Positions 8,641 through 17,621 of a stretch of DNA of 64,000 nt are shown piece after piece. How positions within the stretch are numbered: the first letter of the stretch is position 1; every line of letters starts with the position of its first letter. The position numbers and the translations under genes were made by a program. The notes beneath the pieces were generated by a model. That model worked only from the letters and a program-made list of their open reading frames with translations, did not search any database and had not been told where the DNA came from. The DNA lies in the NCBI RefSeq assembly GCF_000518545.1, contig NZ_JADU01000017.1, forward strand, positions 40,283 through 104,282. Reading direction: 5' to 3'. The DNA is from Hallella seregens ATCC 51272. Lineage in GTDB: Bacteria; Bacteroidota; Bacteroidia; Bacteroidales; Bacteroidaceae.

Positions 8641-10806
8641 ATGAAAAGACCAAGATTGCTATTACTTGTCATCGCTACCCTCTGCCTGGCGGCCCTGCCC
8701 GCCAGTGCGGGGGAGCAGACAGACGGACCGGCACGATATGTGAACCCATGGATTGGCACGGGGGGACACGGACACGTGTTCCTCGGTGCCAACGTGCCTT
8801 TCGGATTCGTTCAACTCGGCCCCACACAGACCCACAGCGGGTGGGACTGGTGCTCGGGCTATCACTACAGCGGGCGCATGCTGCGGGGCTTCTCGCACTT
8901 GCACCTCAGCGGCACGGGCATCGGCGACCTGGGAGACGTGACGTTTTTGCCCGTGGCCGACGAGGAACAGGACTCCACGGCGTTCAGCCACGACGACGAA
9001 ACGGTGCGTCCCGGCTATTACGCCATACGGTTGCAGAAGCCCGAAGTGAAAGTAGAACTCACGGCCACGGCACGCGCTGGCTTCCATCGCTACACCTATG
9101 CTCCGGGGGCGAAACGCCTGATGAAGATTGACCTGCGTCATGGAATAGGATGGGATGCACTGTCGTCAAGCTCCTTACGGCAGGTTGACGGCAGGACCAT
9201 TGAGGGCTGCCGCCTGTCCACCGGGTGGGCCAAGAACCAGCAGGTGTACTTCACGGCGGTCTTTTCCTCAGCTGTGAAACTGCTGTCATGCAACGACAAC
9301 ATCTATACCATCCAGGTGGAGGATGACGGGAAGCCGCTCTTGGTCAAGCTGGGACTCTCAGCCGTAGGAACTGCCAATGCCAAGAAGAACCTTGAGCACG
9401 AGATTCCCGAGTGGAACTTTGGGGCCGTGGCCCGCGAGGCAACACGCCTTTGGAACCAAGAGCTGGGCAAAATCAGCATCAAGACCCGCAACGATGCCCT
9501 GCGCCGCACTTTCTACACGGCCCTCTACCACACGATGGTCGCCCCCTCCGTATTCAGCGACGTCAACGGTGACTACCGCGGTGCAGACGGAAAGGTACAC
9601 CAAGGAAACTTCACCAACTACACCACGTTCTCGCTATGGGACACCTATCGTGCCGCCATGCCCCTGATGACGCTCATCCACCCCGGCATGATGAACGACA
9701 TGGGGGAGACATTCCTGCACATCTACCGCGAGCAGGGCAAGCTGCCCGTGTGGCATCTTGTGGGCAACGAGACCGACTGCATGATTGGCAATCCGGGTAT
9801 CATTGTCCTGGCCGACTTGGTGCTGAAAGGATTCGTCAGTGACAAGGAGGTTGCCTTTCAGGCCATGAAAGTCTCTGCCCTGAAAGACGAGCGCGGACTG
9901 GGTGCCCTGAAACAATATGGCTACGTGCCGTTCGACAAGGACGAAGAGCGCGAGACCGTGGCCAAGACGCTGGAATACGCCATTGCCGATGCCGGCATCG
10001 CCAAGGTGGCACGGCTGTTGGGACACGAGGAGGACTACAAGTATTTTCTGGATCGCTCGCAGTCGTACAAGAAACTGTTCGACCCGCGTGACGGATTCAT
10101 GAAAGGACGCGACTCTGAGGGACGGTTCCGCACACCGTTCAATCCTTTCCATGCGGTACACCGCCAAGACGACTACACCGAGGGCAACGCCTGGCAATAC
10201 ACGTGGCTGGTGCCACACGACGTGCACGGACTGGTGGGGCTGTTCAAGAACGAGAAGGCTTTCACGCAGAAGCTCGACTCGCTGTTTCTGGCACAGGGAA
10301 CCCTTGGCGAGGACGCTTCTCCCGACATTTCCGGGCTGATAGGACAATATGCCCACGGCAATGAGCCCAGCCACCACATCATCTACATGTACAACTACGT
10401 GGGACAGCCTTGGAAAGCGGCAAGGCTGCTGAGACAGACGCTGGCCACCATGTACCATGACGATGCCGACGGATTGAGTGGCAATGAGGACGTGGGGCAG
10501 ATGTCGGCCTGGTATATTCTCTCCGCCTTGGGCCTCTATCAAGTAGACCCTGCCGACGGCGTTTTCGTGTTCGGTTCGCCTCTCGTCGATGAGGCGGAGC
10601 TGCAAGTAGGCAGAGGCAAGACTTTCCGCATCATCTCACACAACAACAATGAACGGAACATGTACATCCAACAAGTAAGACTGAACGGGAAGCCATACCC
10701 CAAGTCGTACATCGACTACAAGGATATTTGCCATGGTGGGACCTTAGAGTTCACCATGGGCGGCAAGCCCTCCAAGTTTGGAACCTCTGTCAAAAACCGT
10801 CCTTGA
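8641..10806 (+). CDS. GH92 alpha-mannosidase (first copy)
   Basis: 721 aa with a signal peptide (MKRPRLLLLVIATLCLAALPASA). The N-terminal sandwich has the GH92 opening YVNPWIGTGGHGHVFLGANV and the GFSHLHLSGTGIGDLGD block; the catalytic barrel has TFSLWDTYRAAMPL, YTEGNAWQYTWLVPHDVHGL (probable acid E514) and GNEDVGQMSAWYILSALG (probable basic Asp pair). GH92 enzymes are calcium-dependent exo-alpha-mannosidases, often alpha-1,2, trimming high-mannose N-glycans in the periplasm or at the surface. The ATG at 8641 gives a clean signal peptide 22 nt after the upstream stop; a longer in-frame start at 8446 lies inside the PIG-L gene and is rejected. Linkage specificity cannot be read from the sequence. 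Confidence 0.95.
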   Translation: MKRPRLLLLVIATLCLAALPASAGEQTDGPARYVNPWIGTGGHGHVFLGANVPFGFVQLGPTQTHSGWDWCSGYHYSGRMLRGFSHLHLSGTGIGDLGDVTFLPVADEEQDSTAFSHDDETVRPGYYAIRLQKPEVKVELTATARAGFHRYTYAPGAKRLMKIDLRHGIGWDALSSSSLRQVDGRTIEGCRLSTGWAKNQQVYFTAVFSSAVKLLSCNDNIYTIQVEDDGKPLLVKLGLSAVGTANAKKNLEHEIPEWNFGAVAREATRLWNQELGKISIKTRNDALRRTFYTALYHTMVAPSVFSDVNGDYRGADGKVHQGNFTNYTTFSLWDTYRAAMPLMTLIHPGMMNDMGETFLHIYREQGKLPVWHLVGNETDCMIGNPGIIVLADLVLKGFVSDKEVAFQAMKVSALKDERGLGALKQYGYVPFDKDEERETVAKTLEYAIADAGIAKVARLLGHEEDYKYFLDRSQSYKKLFDPRDGFMKGRDSEGRFRTPFNPFHAVHRQDDYTEGNAWQYTWLVPHDVHGLVGLFKNEKAFTQKLDSLFLAQGTLGEDASPDISGLIGQYAHGNEPSHHIIYMYNYVGQPWKAARLLRQTLATMYHDDADGLSGNEDVGQMSAWYILSALGLYQVDPADGVFVFGSPLVDEAELQVGRGKTFRIISHNNNERNMYIQQVRLNGKPYPKSYIDYKDICHGGTLEFTMGGKPSKFGTSVKNRP

Positions 10807-10810
10807 ACAA

Positions 10811-12106
10811 ATGAAAAAAAGACTGAACAACGGTATCGCCATCAGTCCTGCCGCATGGGTACCGACACTCTACTTTGCGATGGGCATGCCCTTTGTGGTG
10901 CTCAACATGGTGTGCACGCTGATGTACAAGGGGCTGGGCGTGAGCGATACGCAAATCGCTTTCTGGACATCACTCATCATGCTGCCTTGGACTTTGAAGC
11001 CTCTGTGGAGTCCTTTCCTGGAACTGTACAAGACCAAGAAGTTCTTTGTTGTGCTCACCCAAATGCTCAGTGGCGTGCTGTTTGCCCTTGTTGGCCTTGC
11101 CCTACACCTACCGCAGTACTTTGCCATCACCATCGCCATGCTGGCGGTGATTGCCCTCAGTGGCGCCACGCACGACATTGCCGCCGACGGAACCTACATG
11201 AGCGTACTGTCCAACGAGGAGCAGGCACGATGGATAGGCTGGCAGGGAGCATTCTACAATATTGCCAAAATCGTGGCAACGGGTGGATTGGTCTATCTGG
11301 CCGGCATGTTCATCGACCTGTTCGGCGTGACCCAAGCATGGACGGCCGTCATGCTCATCATAGCCGGCATCATGTGCGCCATCGGCATCTACCACTTCTT
11401 TGTGCTTCCCTCCAAGGACGAGCGGACAGAGAAGACCCTGCCGCTGGGCGACAGCCTTCGGGAGCTATGGGCTGTGTTCCGTGACTTCTTCGGCAAGCGG
11501 CACATTGTCTATTATGTCTGCTTCATCATCCTCTACCGCTTTTGCGAGGGATTTGTGATGAAGATAGTGCCCTTGTTCCTCAAGGCTCCACGAGACGGAC
11601 AGGGACTTGGGCTGACCGAACAACAGATTGGCCTGTGCTATGGCACGTTTGGTGCAGCCGCTTTCGTCGTGGGGAGCATTCTGGCCGGTTACTACATCGC
11701 CCACCGGGGACTGCAGCGTAGCCTGTTCTCGCTGGCCCTGATCTTCAACCTGCCCTTTGTCGCCTATACCCTGCTGGCCCTTTATCAGCCCACTAGTCTG
11801 TGGCTCATTGGCGGTGCCATCACAATGGAGTATTTCGGCTACGGATTCGGCTTCGTTGGGCTCACGCTTTTCATGATGCAACAGATAGCCCCCGGCAAGC
11901 ACCAAATGTCGCACTATGCCTTTGCCTCCGGCATTATGAACTTGGGAGTGATGCTGCCAGGCATGCTCAGCGGTGCGGTGAGCGACTGGCTCGGCTACCG
12001 GCAGTTCTTCCTGTTCGTGCTGCTGTGCACCATCCCCGCCCTACTCATCACTTATTTCGTACCTTTCACTTATCCTGATACAAACAGAAACCGACAACAG
12101 ACATGA
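10811..12106 (+). CDS. MFS sugar transporter (AmpG-like)
   Basis: 431 aa, about 12 membrane helices, beginning [19 protein letters not shown], with the loop [15 protein letters not shown] typical of AmpG-like major facilitator proteins. The start is 5 nt after the GH92 stop and the end overlaps the GH130 start by 4 nt (ATGA), implying translational coupling. Between a mannosidase and a mannosyl-GlcNAc phosphorylase it most likely imports a small N-glycan product such as Man-beta-1,4-GlcNAc across the inner membrane. The substrate is inferred from context only. Confidence 0.88.
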   Translation: MKKRLNNGIAISPAAWVPTLYFAMGMPFVVLNMVCTLMYKGLGVSDTQIAFWTSLIMLPWTLKPLWSPFLELYKTKKFFVVLTQMLSGVLFALVGLALHLPQYFAITIAMLAVIALSGATHDIAADGTYMSVLSNEEQARWIGWQGAFYNIAKIVATGGLVYLAGMFIDLFGVTQAWTAVMLIIAGIMCAIGIYHFFVLPSKDERTEKTLPLGDSLRELWAVFRDFFGKRHIVYYVCFIILYRFCEGFVMKIVPLFLKAPRDGQGLGLTEQQIGLCYGTFGAAAFVVGSILAGYYIAHRGLQRSLFSLALIFNLPFVAYTLLALYQPTSLWLIGGAITMEYFGYGFGFVGLTLFMMQQIAPGKHQMSHYAFASGIMNLGVMLPGMLSGAVSDWLGYRQFFLFVLLCTIPALLITYFVPFTYPDTNRNRQQT

Positions 12107-13101
12107 ACACATTGAAAATCCAAGGTCCAGCGCTACCCGGCATGCCGTGGGAAGACCGAGCAGAAAACGACAAGCACGTGATGTGGCGCAGCCATCGCAA
12201 CCCCATCATTCCCCGCGACCTGCTGCCTACAAGCAACAGTATCTTCAATAGTGCCGTGGTGCCTTTCGGCGACGGCTATGCAGGCGTATTCCGCTGTGAC
12301 GACACCAACCGTCGCATGGCTTTGCACGCGGGCTTCTCCACAAATGGCATAGACTGGCACATCAACGAGACCCCGCTACGCTTTCTGTGTGACGACGACG
12401 AGGTGGGGCAATGGGTGTATGGCTATGACCCGCGTGTCTGCCGAATTGACGACCGCTACTATGTCACTTGGTGCAACGGCTACCACGGCCCGACCATCGG
12501 CGTGGCTTGGACACAGGACTTCGTAACGTTCCATCAATTAGAAAACGCCTTTCTACCATACAACCGCAACGGCGTGCTGTTCCCCCGCCGGATAAACGGC
12601 CGCTTTGCCATGCTCTCCCGCCCGTCTGACACGGGGCACACAGCCTTTGGCGACATCTTCTACAGCGAGTCGCCCGACCTAGAGTTCTGGGGGCGGCACC
12701 GCCATGTCATGGCTCCAGCAGCATTTGAGAAGAGCGCATGGCAGTGCATGAAGATTGGGGCAGGCCCCGTACCCATCGAGACGAGCGAGGGCTGGTTGCT
12801 GTTCTACCATGGCGTATTGCACTCGTGCAACGGCTATGTCTACAGCTTCGGGTCTGCCCTGCTCGATCTGGAAAGGCCATGGAAAGTCATCTATCGCTCG
12901 GGCCCCTATCTCATCTCGCCGCAGGAGACGTATGAGCTCACGGGAGACGTGCCCAACGTGTGCTTCCCCTGCGCCGAGTTGCACGACCCCGCCACAGGTC
13001 GCGTGGCTGTCTATTACGGCTGTGCCGACACCGTGACGGGCATGGCTTTCGGCTACATTCCCGAGATTGTGGAATGGACTAGAGCAAACAGCATCGTCTA
13101 A
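12103..13101 (+). CDS. GH130 beta-1,4-mannosyl-N-acetylglucosamine phosphorylase (probable)
   Basis: 332 aa, no signal peptide, so cytoplasmic. The five-bladed propeller shows [18 protein letters not shown] (probable general acid D109), [22 protein letters not shown] and [21 protein letters not shown], all GH130 hallmarks. These enzymes split beta-mannosides with phosphate to give mannose-1-phosphate. Bacteroides thetaiotaomicron BT1033, set among GH92 genes, acts on Man-beta-1,4-GlcNAc from N-glycans; the sequence type and neighbours here suggest the same reaction. Its start overlaps the transporter by 4 nt. The split between GlcNAc and glucose acceptors is not proven by motif. Confidence 0.9.
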   Translation: MNTLKIQGPALPGMPWEDRAENDKHVMWRSHRNPIIPRDLLPTSNSIFNSAVVPFGDGYAGVFRCDDTNRRMALHAGFSTNGIDWHINETPLRFLCDDDEVGQWVYGYDPRVCRIDDRYYVTWCNGYHGPTIGVAWTQDFVTFHQLENAFLPYNRNGVLFPRRINGRFAMLSRPSDTGHTAFGDIFYSESPDLEFWGRHRHVMAPAAFEKSAWQCMKIGAGPVPIETSEGWLLFYHGVLHSCNGYVYSFGSALLDLERPWKVIYRSGPYLISPQETYELTGDVPNVCFPCAELHDPATGRVAVYYGCADTVTGMAFGYIPEIVEWTRANSIV

Positions 13102-13114
13102 AAACGAAGAGCGT

Positions 13115-15373
13115 ATGCACAAGAGACTATTACTGTTTGTCCTCTGCCTGTTAGGCGGACTGTCGGCCGCAGCCGATTCCAAGAGCCCCGTGGATTACGT
13201 CGACCCGTTCATCGGCACCACCAACTTCAGCGTGTGCCATCCCGGTGCGGTGCGGCCCCATGCCATGATGTCGGTTGTGCCGTTCAACGTAATGGGGTCT
13301 GACTTGAACCGCTACGACAAGGACGGACGGTGGTGGTCGGCGCCTTATGAGTTTACCAACCGATATTTCACCGGCTTTGCCCACGTCACCTTGAGTGGCG
13401 TGGGCTGTCCGGAAATGGGTACACTGCTGGTGATGCCCACGAGCGGGCCGCTCAGCGTGGATCACCGCAACTATGGTTCTGCATATCAGGACGAACTGGC
13501 CACCCCCGGGTATTATGCCAACTACCTGACCAAACACAACATCCGCTGCGAGGTGACCGCCACCGACCGCACCAGCATAGAGCGGTTCACATTCAAGAAA
13601 GGCGAGGCCCATCTGCTGATGAATATTGGCGACGGACTGACCAACGAGACAGGAGGATACATCAGACGAGCATCGCCCACCGAAATCGAGGGGTCTCGCC
13701 TGTGCGGCACATTCTGTTACAATGCCCAAGCCGTCTTTCCCCTCTACTTCGTCATGCGTGTAAGCAAAGTGCCGCGTGAGGCTGGCTTCTGGAAGAAACA
13801 GCCCTTGATGACGGGCGTGGAAGGACAATGGGACGCCGACAACGGCAAGTACAAGCTATACAAGAACTATGGCCGCGAACTGGCGGGCAATGAGGTGGGC
13901 TACTATTTCACCTACAACGTGGACGAGGCGGAGCAAATAGAAGTACAAGTGGCCGTGAGCTTCGTGTCGGTGGACAATGCACGGAGGAATCTGGCACACG
14001 AACAACAGGGGTGTGACTTCGAGAAAGTGAGGCAGGAAGCACGCCGCGCATGGGAGAAGACGCTGGGCGTAGTGAGTGTCGAGGGAGGCACAGAGGCGCA
14101 GCGAAAGATATTCTATACGGCCCTGTACCACACGCAGATACATCCGGGTATCTTGCAGGACGTCAATGGAGAATACCCCAAGATGCAATCAGCCGACAAC
14201 GGAACGACCCAAGGCAACCGCTACACGGTGTTCTCCCTATGGGACACTTACCGCAACCTGCACCAGCTGGAAACACTGCTTTATCCCGAGCGGCAGACCG
14301 ACATGGTACGCTCCATGATCGACATGTACAAAGAGTGGGGCTGGATGCCCAAATGGGAACTCTTCGGGCGAGAGACATGGACGATGGAGGGTGACCCTGC
14401 CATTCCCGTCATTGCTGACACTTACCTAAAAGGGTTGCGCGACTTTGACATAGAAACGGCCTACGCGGCTTTTCATAAGAGTGCCACAATACCAGGCGAC
14501 AGCAACCTGATGCGGCCCGACATTGACGAATACATTCAAAAAGGATATGTGCCCATGGGCACGTATGTACAGGACAACTCGGGCGACAACAGCGTGTCCC
14601 ACGCCCTGGAATACTACGTGGCCGACCATGCCTTGGCCAATTTGGCCGAAGCCTTGGGCAAGAAACAGGATGCCAAACTGTTTCGCCAGCGTAGCCTCGG
14701 CTACAAGCACTATTACTCCAAAGACTACGGCACACTCCGCCCCCGCCATACCGACGGCAGCTGGCTCTCGCCTTTCAACCCCGAAGACGGGGCCGACTTT
14801 AGCAATGCCCCAGGCTTCCATGAGGGATCAGCCTGGAACTATACGTTCTGCGTTCCACACGACATCATGGGGTTGGCCCGCCTTATGGGCGGTAAGCGTG
14901 CGTTTGTCGACAAGCTGCAGATAGTCTTTGACAAAGGACTGTACGACCCTGCCAATGAACCCGACATCGCCTACCCCTATCTGTTCAACTATTTTAAGGG
15001 AGAGGAATGGCGCACGCAGGAACAGGTCTACCGATTGCTACATAAATATTACAAGGCAACCCCCTACGGTATTCCTGGGAACGACGACTGTGGTACCATG
15101 TCGGCCTGGGCACTATTCTCCATGATGGGCATCTATCCTGACTGCCCCGGAAGTCCTTGGTATTCCGTCACGGCCCCGACATTCGACAAGGTGACGTTGC
15201 ACCTCGACAAGCGTTATTACCCCGATGGAGACATCGTAATCACGGCTCAGCGGCCGACACCCGATGCGCACCTCATTGCCCAAATGTCCTTAGGAGGCAA
15301 GCCTCTGTCACGGTACCGGATTAGCCATCAAGAACTGACAAAGAGCAAGACCTTGCATTTCTTGTTGAAATAA
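13115..15373 (+). CDS. GH92 alpha-mannosidase (second copy)
   Basis: 752 aa with a signal peptide (MHKRLLLFVLCLLGGLSAAA). Family motifs are YVDPFIGTTNFSVCHPGAV, GFAHVTLSGVGCPEMG, TVFSLWDTYRNLHQL, FHEGSAWNYTFCVPHDIMGL (probable acid E570) and GNDDCGTMSAWALFSMMGIYP. It is clearly diverged from the first GH92 copy in this operon, for example in the sugar-contact loop after FIGT, so it probably cuts a different alpha-mannosidic linkage. The start at 13115 follows a purine-rich GAAGAGC and gives a normal signal peptide; a start at 13067 inside the GH130 gene would bury the signal peptide. It is the last gene of the operon. Confidence 0.94.
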   Translation: MHKRLLLFVLCLLGGLSAAADSKSPVDYVDPFIGTTNFSVCHPGAVRPHAMMSVVPFNVMGSDLNRYDKDGRWWSAPYEFTNRYFTGFAHVTLSGVGCPEMGTLLVMPTSGPLSVDHRNYGSAYQDELATPGYYANYLTKHNIRCEVTATDRTSIERFTFKKGEAHLLMNIGDGLTNETGGYIRRASPTEIEGSRLCGTFCYNAQAVFPLYFVMRVSKVPREAGFWKKQPLMTGVEGQWDADNGKYKLYKNYGRELAGNEVGYYFTYNVDEAEQIEVQVAVSFVSVDNARRNLAHEQQGCDFEKVRQEARRAWEKTLGVVSVEGGTEAQRKIFYTALYHTQIHPGILQDVNGEYPKMQSADNGTTQGNRYTVFSLWDTYRNLHQLETLLYPERQTDMVRSMIDMYKEWGWMPKWELFGRETWTMEGDPAIPVIADTYLKGLRDFDIETAYAAFHKSATIPGDSNLMRPDIDEYIQKGYVPMGTYVQDNSGDNSVSHALEYYVADHALANLAEALGKKQDAKLFRQRSLGYKHYYSKDYGTLRPRHTDGSWLSPFNPEDGADFSNAPGFHEGSAWNYTFCVPHDIMGLARLMGGKRAFVDKLQIVFDKGLYDPANEPDIAYPYLFNYFKGEEWRTQEQVYRLLHKYYKATPYGIPGNDDCGTMSAWALFSMMGIYPDCPGSPWYSVTAPTFDKVTLHLDKRYYPDGDIVITAQRPTPDAHLIAQMSLGGKPLSRYRISHQELTKSKTLHFLLK

Positions 15374-15452
15374 AATCCCGGCAGCAATATCCGGGTCAAG
15401 ACATTGTCGAAAAGAAAGAAGCGTTATGCTTACATCGGTTAGGCCTAAAGCC

Positions 15453-15542
15453 TGAGAAAATCCAAATCGCGGACAAAGAGTTGCATGGCAATTCTCACGC
15501 ATGTGGGTGAGCTACGCACAACCGTCCACTCGGATTTTCTCA
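15453..15542. repeat. 90-nt inverted-repeat hairpin in a convergent intergenic region
   Basis: Perfect 11-bp arms TGAGAAAATCC (15453-15463) and GGATTTTCTCA (15532-15542) enclose 68 nt that contain further pairing: GGAC with GTCC, and CTCAC with GTGAG around GCATGTGG. No T-run follows, so it is not a plain terminator. It could be a small MITE-like insertion or a structured RNA. Confidence 0.5.
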
Positions 15543-15616
15543 AGAGCACAGGACCGAAAGGGTAGACATAGTCAGTTTCACTCTTCTTAATGATAAACTA
15601 TAAAGGCCAAGAAGGC

Positions 15617-17008
15617 TTACCCCGTTACCGTGGGCTTCATCGACTTCATCCAACTGCCGCGCCAAATGCGTATCAAGAAGATGCAACCGCGGAAGATGAG
15701 CTCGGTAGCCATGGCAAACCACACACCGCGCAAGCCATAGTGCTGAGCCAGCCACCAAGCCAGCGTGAGCCGCACACACCACATGGACACAAGGTTCATG
15801 ATGGCGGGCTTCAATGTGTCGCCGGCTCCCACACACACACTGTAGCTTACGATGCTGGCCGCAAAGAACGGTTCAGCAAAAGCCTCGATACGCAACACAC
15901 TGACTCCCAGTTCGCGAATCTCGGCTACAGGTGAAAGAAAACCTATCATCTCAGGAGCAAATACATACATCACCACACCCATCAGTGCCATGACGGCCAT
16001 GCCCAGCCCAATGGTCTCATGGGCAAAACTGCGGCACAAGTCCATACGTCCAGCGCCATGAGTCTGCCCGACCAGTGTCGAGGCTGCGTCGCCAATGCCG
16101 TAGCCGGGCATGTAGCAAAGGCTCTCTGCCGTGATGGCAAACGAGTTGGCTGCGATGGCAAAATTGCCCAGTGGAGCCACAATGAGCGTACTCACCACCT
16201 GCGCCCCACTCATCAAAACCGACTGCACAGCAATAGGAAGACTTATTTTAAGTGCATTGCGCACATAATCCCACACCCACCGGAAAGGATCAGAGTCGAG
16301 ATGCAGGGCCAAAATCTTATTGCGCCACAAAGCCACATAGGCCATCGGCATCACCGTCACTACATAGGCACACAATGTACCCAGGGCAGCACCCATCACC
16401 CCCAGATGGATAATATAAATAAAAAGGTAATTGAACGCCACGTCGAGGCCGCACATCATAATGCTCAACACACTGAGCACACGCATGTCGCCCGAACTCT
16501 TGAGCATGGCTGCCATGAGATGATAAAGCAGTACCACAGGCAGTGTGAACGAAAAGATGAGAAAATAAGTCGAGGCATCGGCAGCTATGTCGTCACCGCC
16601 ACCCAGCCAATAGGGCAACGGACGGTGAACCCCCACACCCATCAGACCAATAAACAGTGCAAACACCAAACCACATACTAGCGCATGACGGAACACTTGG
16701 CGTGCCTTGGAAAAGTCATTGGCACCAATAAAATGGGCCACCTGCACCGAGAAACCGATGGAGGCGGCACTCATTACAGACCCCATGAGCCACGTGGTGG
16801 TCTCGACAAGTCCGATGCTGGCCGAAGCCGCGGCACCTAGATGGCCCACCATTGAGGCATCAATGAAGAACATCATCACCGAAGTAATTTGAGCCAGCAT
16901 CGAGGGAATACTCAACTCCACAATGAGATTCAGTTTCTCACGACCCACAAGAGGCTGGTTCTCGCGTATCTTGGCCAGCAAGGCCTCACTTTTCTTGTTG
17001 CTTAACAT
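15617..17008 (-). CDS. MATE-family efflux transporter
   Basis: 463 aa with 12 predicted membrane helices. MATE features include SIPSMLAQITSVMMFFIDASMVGHLG near the N-terminus, with an equivalent segment in the second half (YGIGDAASTLVGQTHGAG). These proteins export drugs or metabolites against Na+ or H+. The ATG at 17008 follows AAAGAAG on the minus strand; an alternative 39 nt upstream adds a non-conserved tail. A near-consensus -7 box (TATCTTTA) lies about 17-25 nt upstream. It converges on the GH92 operon and shows no functional link to it. Confidence 0.92.
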   Translation of the reverse strand: MLSNKKSEALLAKIRENQPLVGREKLNLIVELSIPSMLAQITSVMMFFIDASMVGHLGAAASASIGLVETTTWLMGSVMSAASIGFSVQVAHFIGANDFSKARQVFRHALVCGLVFALFIGLMGVGVHRPLPYWLGGGDDIAADASTYFLIFSFTLPVVLLYHLMAAMLKSSGDMRVLSVLSIMMCGLDVAFNYLFIYIIHLGVMGAALGTLCAYVVTVMPMAYVALWRNKILALHLDSDPFRWVWDYVRNALKISLPIAVQSVLMSGAQVVSTLIVAPLGNFAIAANSFAITAESLCYMPGYGIGDAASTLVGQTHGAGRMDLCRSFAHETIGLGMAVMALMGVVMYVFAPEMIGFLSPVAEIRELGVSVLRIEAFAEPFFAASIVSYSVCVGAGDTLKPAIMNLVSMWCVRLTLAWWLAQHYGLRGVWFAMATELIFRGCIFLIRIWRGSWMKSMKPTVTG

Positions 17009-17074
17009 CTTCTTTCGTTCGAGTGTGTAAAGATACGCACATTTCACCGACTGACAAAATCGAACTCACAATAA

Positions 17075-17100
17075 AGGCGGCCGTCTGTCGACGGCCGCCT
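17075..17100 (-). terminator. strong hairpin terminator
   Basis: Perfect 11-bp stem AGGCGGCCGTC/GACGGCCGCCT with a TGTC loop; on the minus strand it is followed by TTTATTGTG. It ends a transcript coming from above 17100, not the MATE gene, which starts below it. Confidence 0.75.
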
Positions 17101-17359
17101 ACTTATCTCTACCACTTGATATACTTCTTTGCTTCTCTCCTTTCATCGGGGGAGGCTTGGTCAGCTTTTCAGCATTCCCGTGCCATCGCCCGTCATACAT
17201 GTGGCAACCAGTGCTGCACACAAGATACACATTGTTGTCAAACTCATCTTTTTCTTTCCTTTGTTTGTGTTTCCTGAATGTTATCCTTTTAGACGTAGTC
17301 TCACGACTGGTCGAGTCATACTCTTTTTTACCTTGTCTAATACCTTTCCTGACAATCTT

Positions 17360-17476
17360 TTACCGTCTATCAAAGACCCTATTGAGAATACCTACACACT
17401 TTGTAATAACTTTCTTCCCTATATTTCTCTCCAATCTTTCTTTTATCTTCGTTAAAGCTTGAGCTCCAAGGAGCAT
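17360..17476 (-). CDS. possible 38-residue small protein (uncertain)
   Basis: The first ATG after the promoter at 17499-17529 opens a 38-codon basic peptide (MLLGAQALTKIKERLERN...), with no clear ribosome-binding site. After its stop the same frame stays open for 86 more codons to 17102. The whole 17100-17490 interval lies between a good promoter and a strong terminator, so something is probably transcribed, but I recognise no family. A small RNA, a decayed gene or chance are equally possible. Confidence 0.22.
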   Translation of the reverse strand: MLLGAQALTKIKERLERNIGKKVITKCVGILNRVFDRR

Positions 17477-17498
17477 CGCCCTGTCTGATTTCGCGGTG

Positions 17499-17529
17499 CA
17501 AAGGTAGGTCGAAATCTGGAAACAGACAA
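17499..17529 (-). promoter_or_regulatory. consensus promoter upstream of an unassigned transcript
   Basis: Minus strand TTG (17529-17527), 20 nt spacer, TACCTTTG (17506-17499). Spacing and sequence match the Bacteroidetes consensus. Transcription would run from about 17495 toward the terminator at 17100-17075. Confidence 0.6.
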
Positions 17530-17621
17530 TGCTTCGGCTTCAAAATTCAGCTAAAAGGCCATGATTTTTGATTCAAATCAATTATTGTGCACGTGCACGT
17601 CTTGTTGTTTCTTCCGTTTTC

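Noticed and set aside
15377..15394. terminator after the second GH92 gene (CCCGG/CCGGG)
   Set aside because: Only a 5-bp stem with a 9-nt loop and no following T-run.
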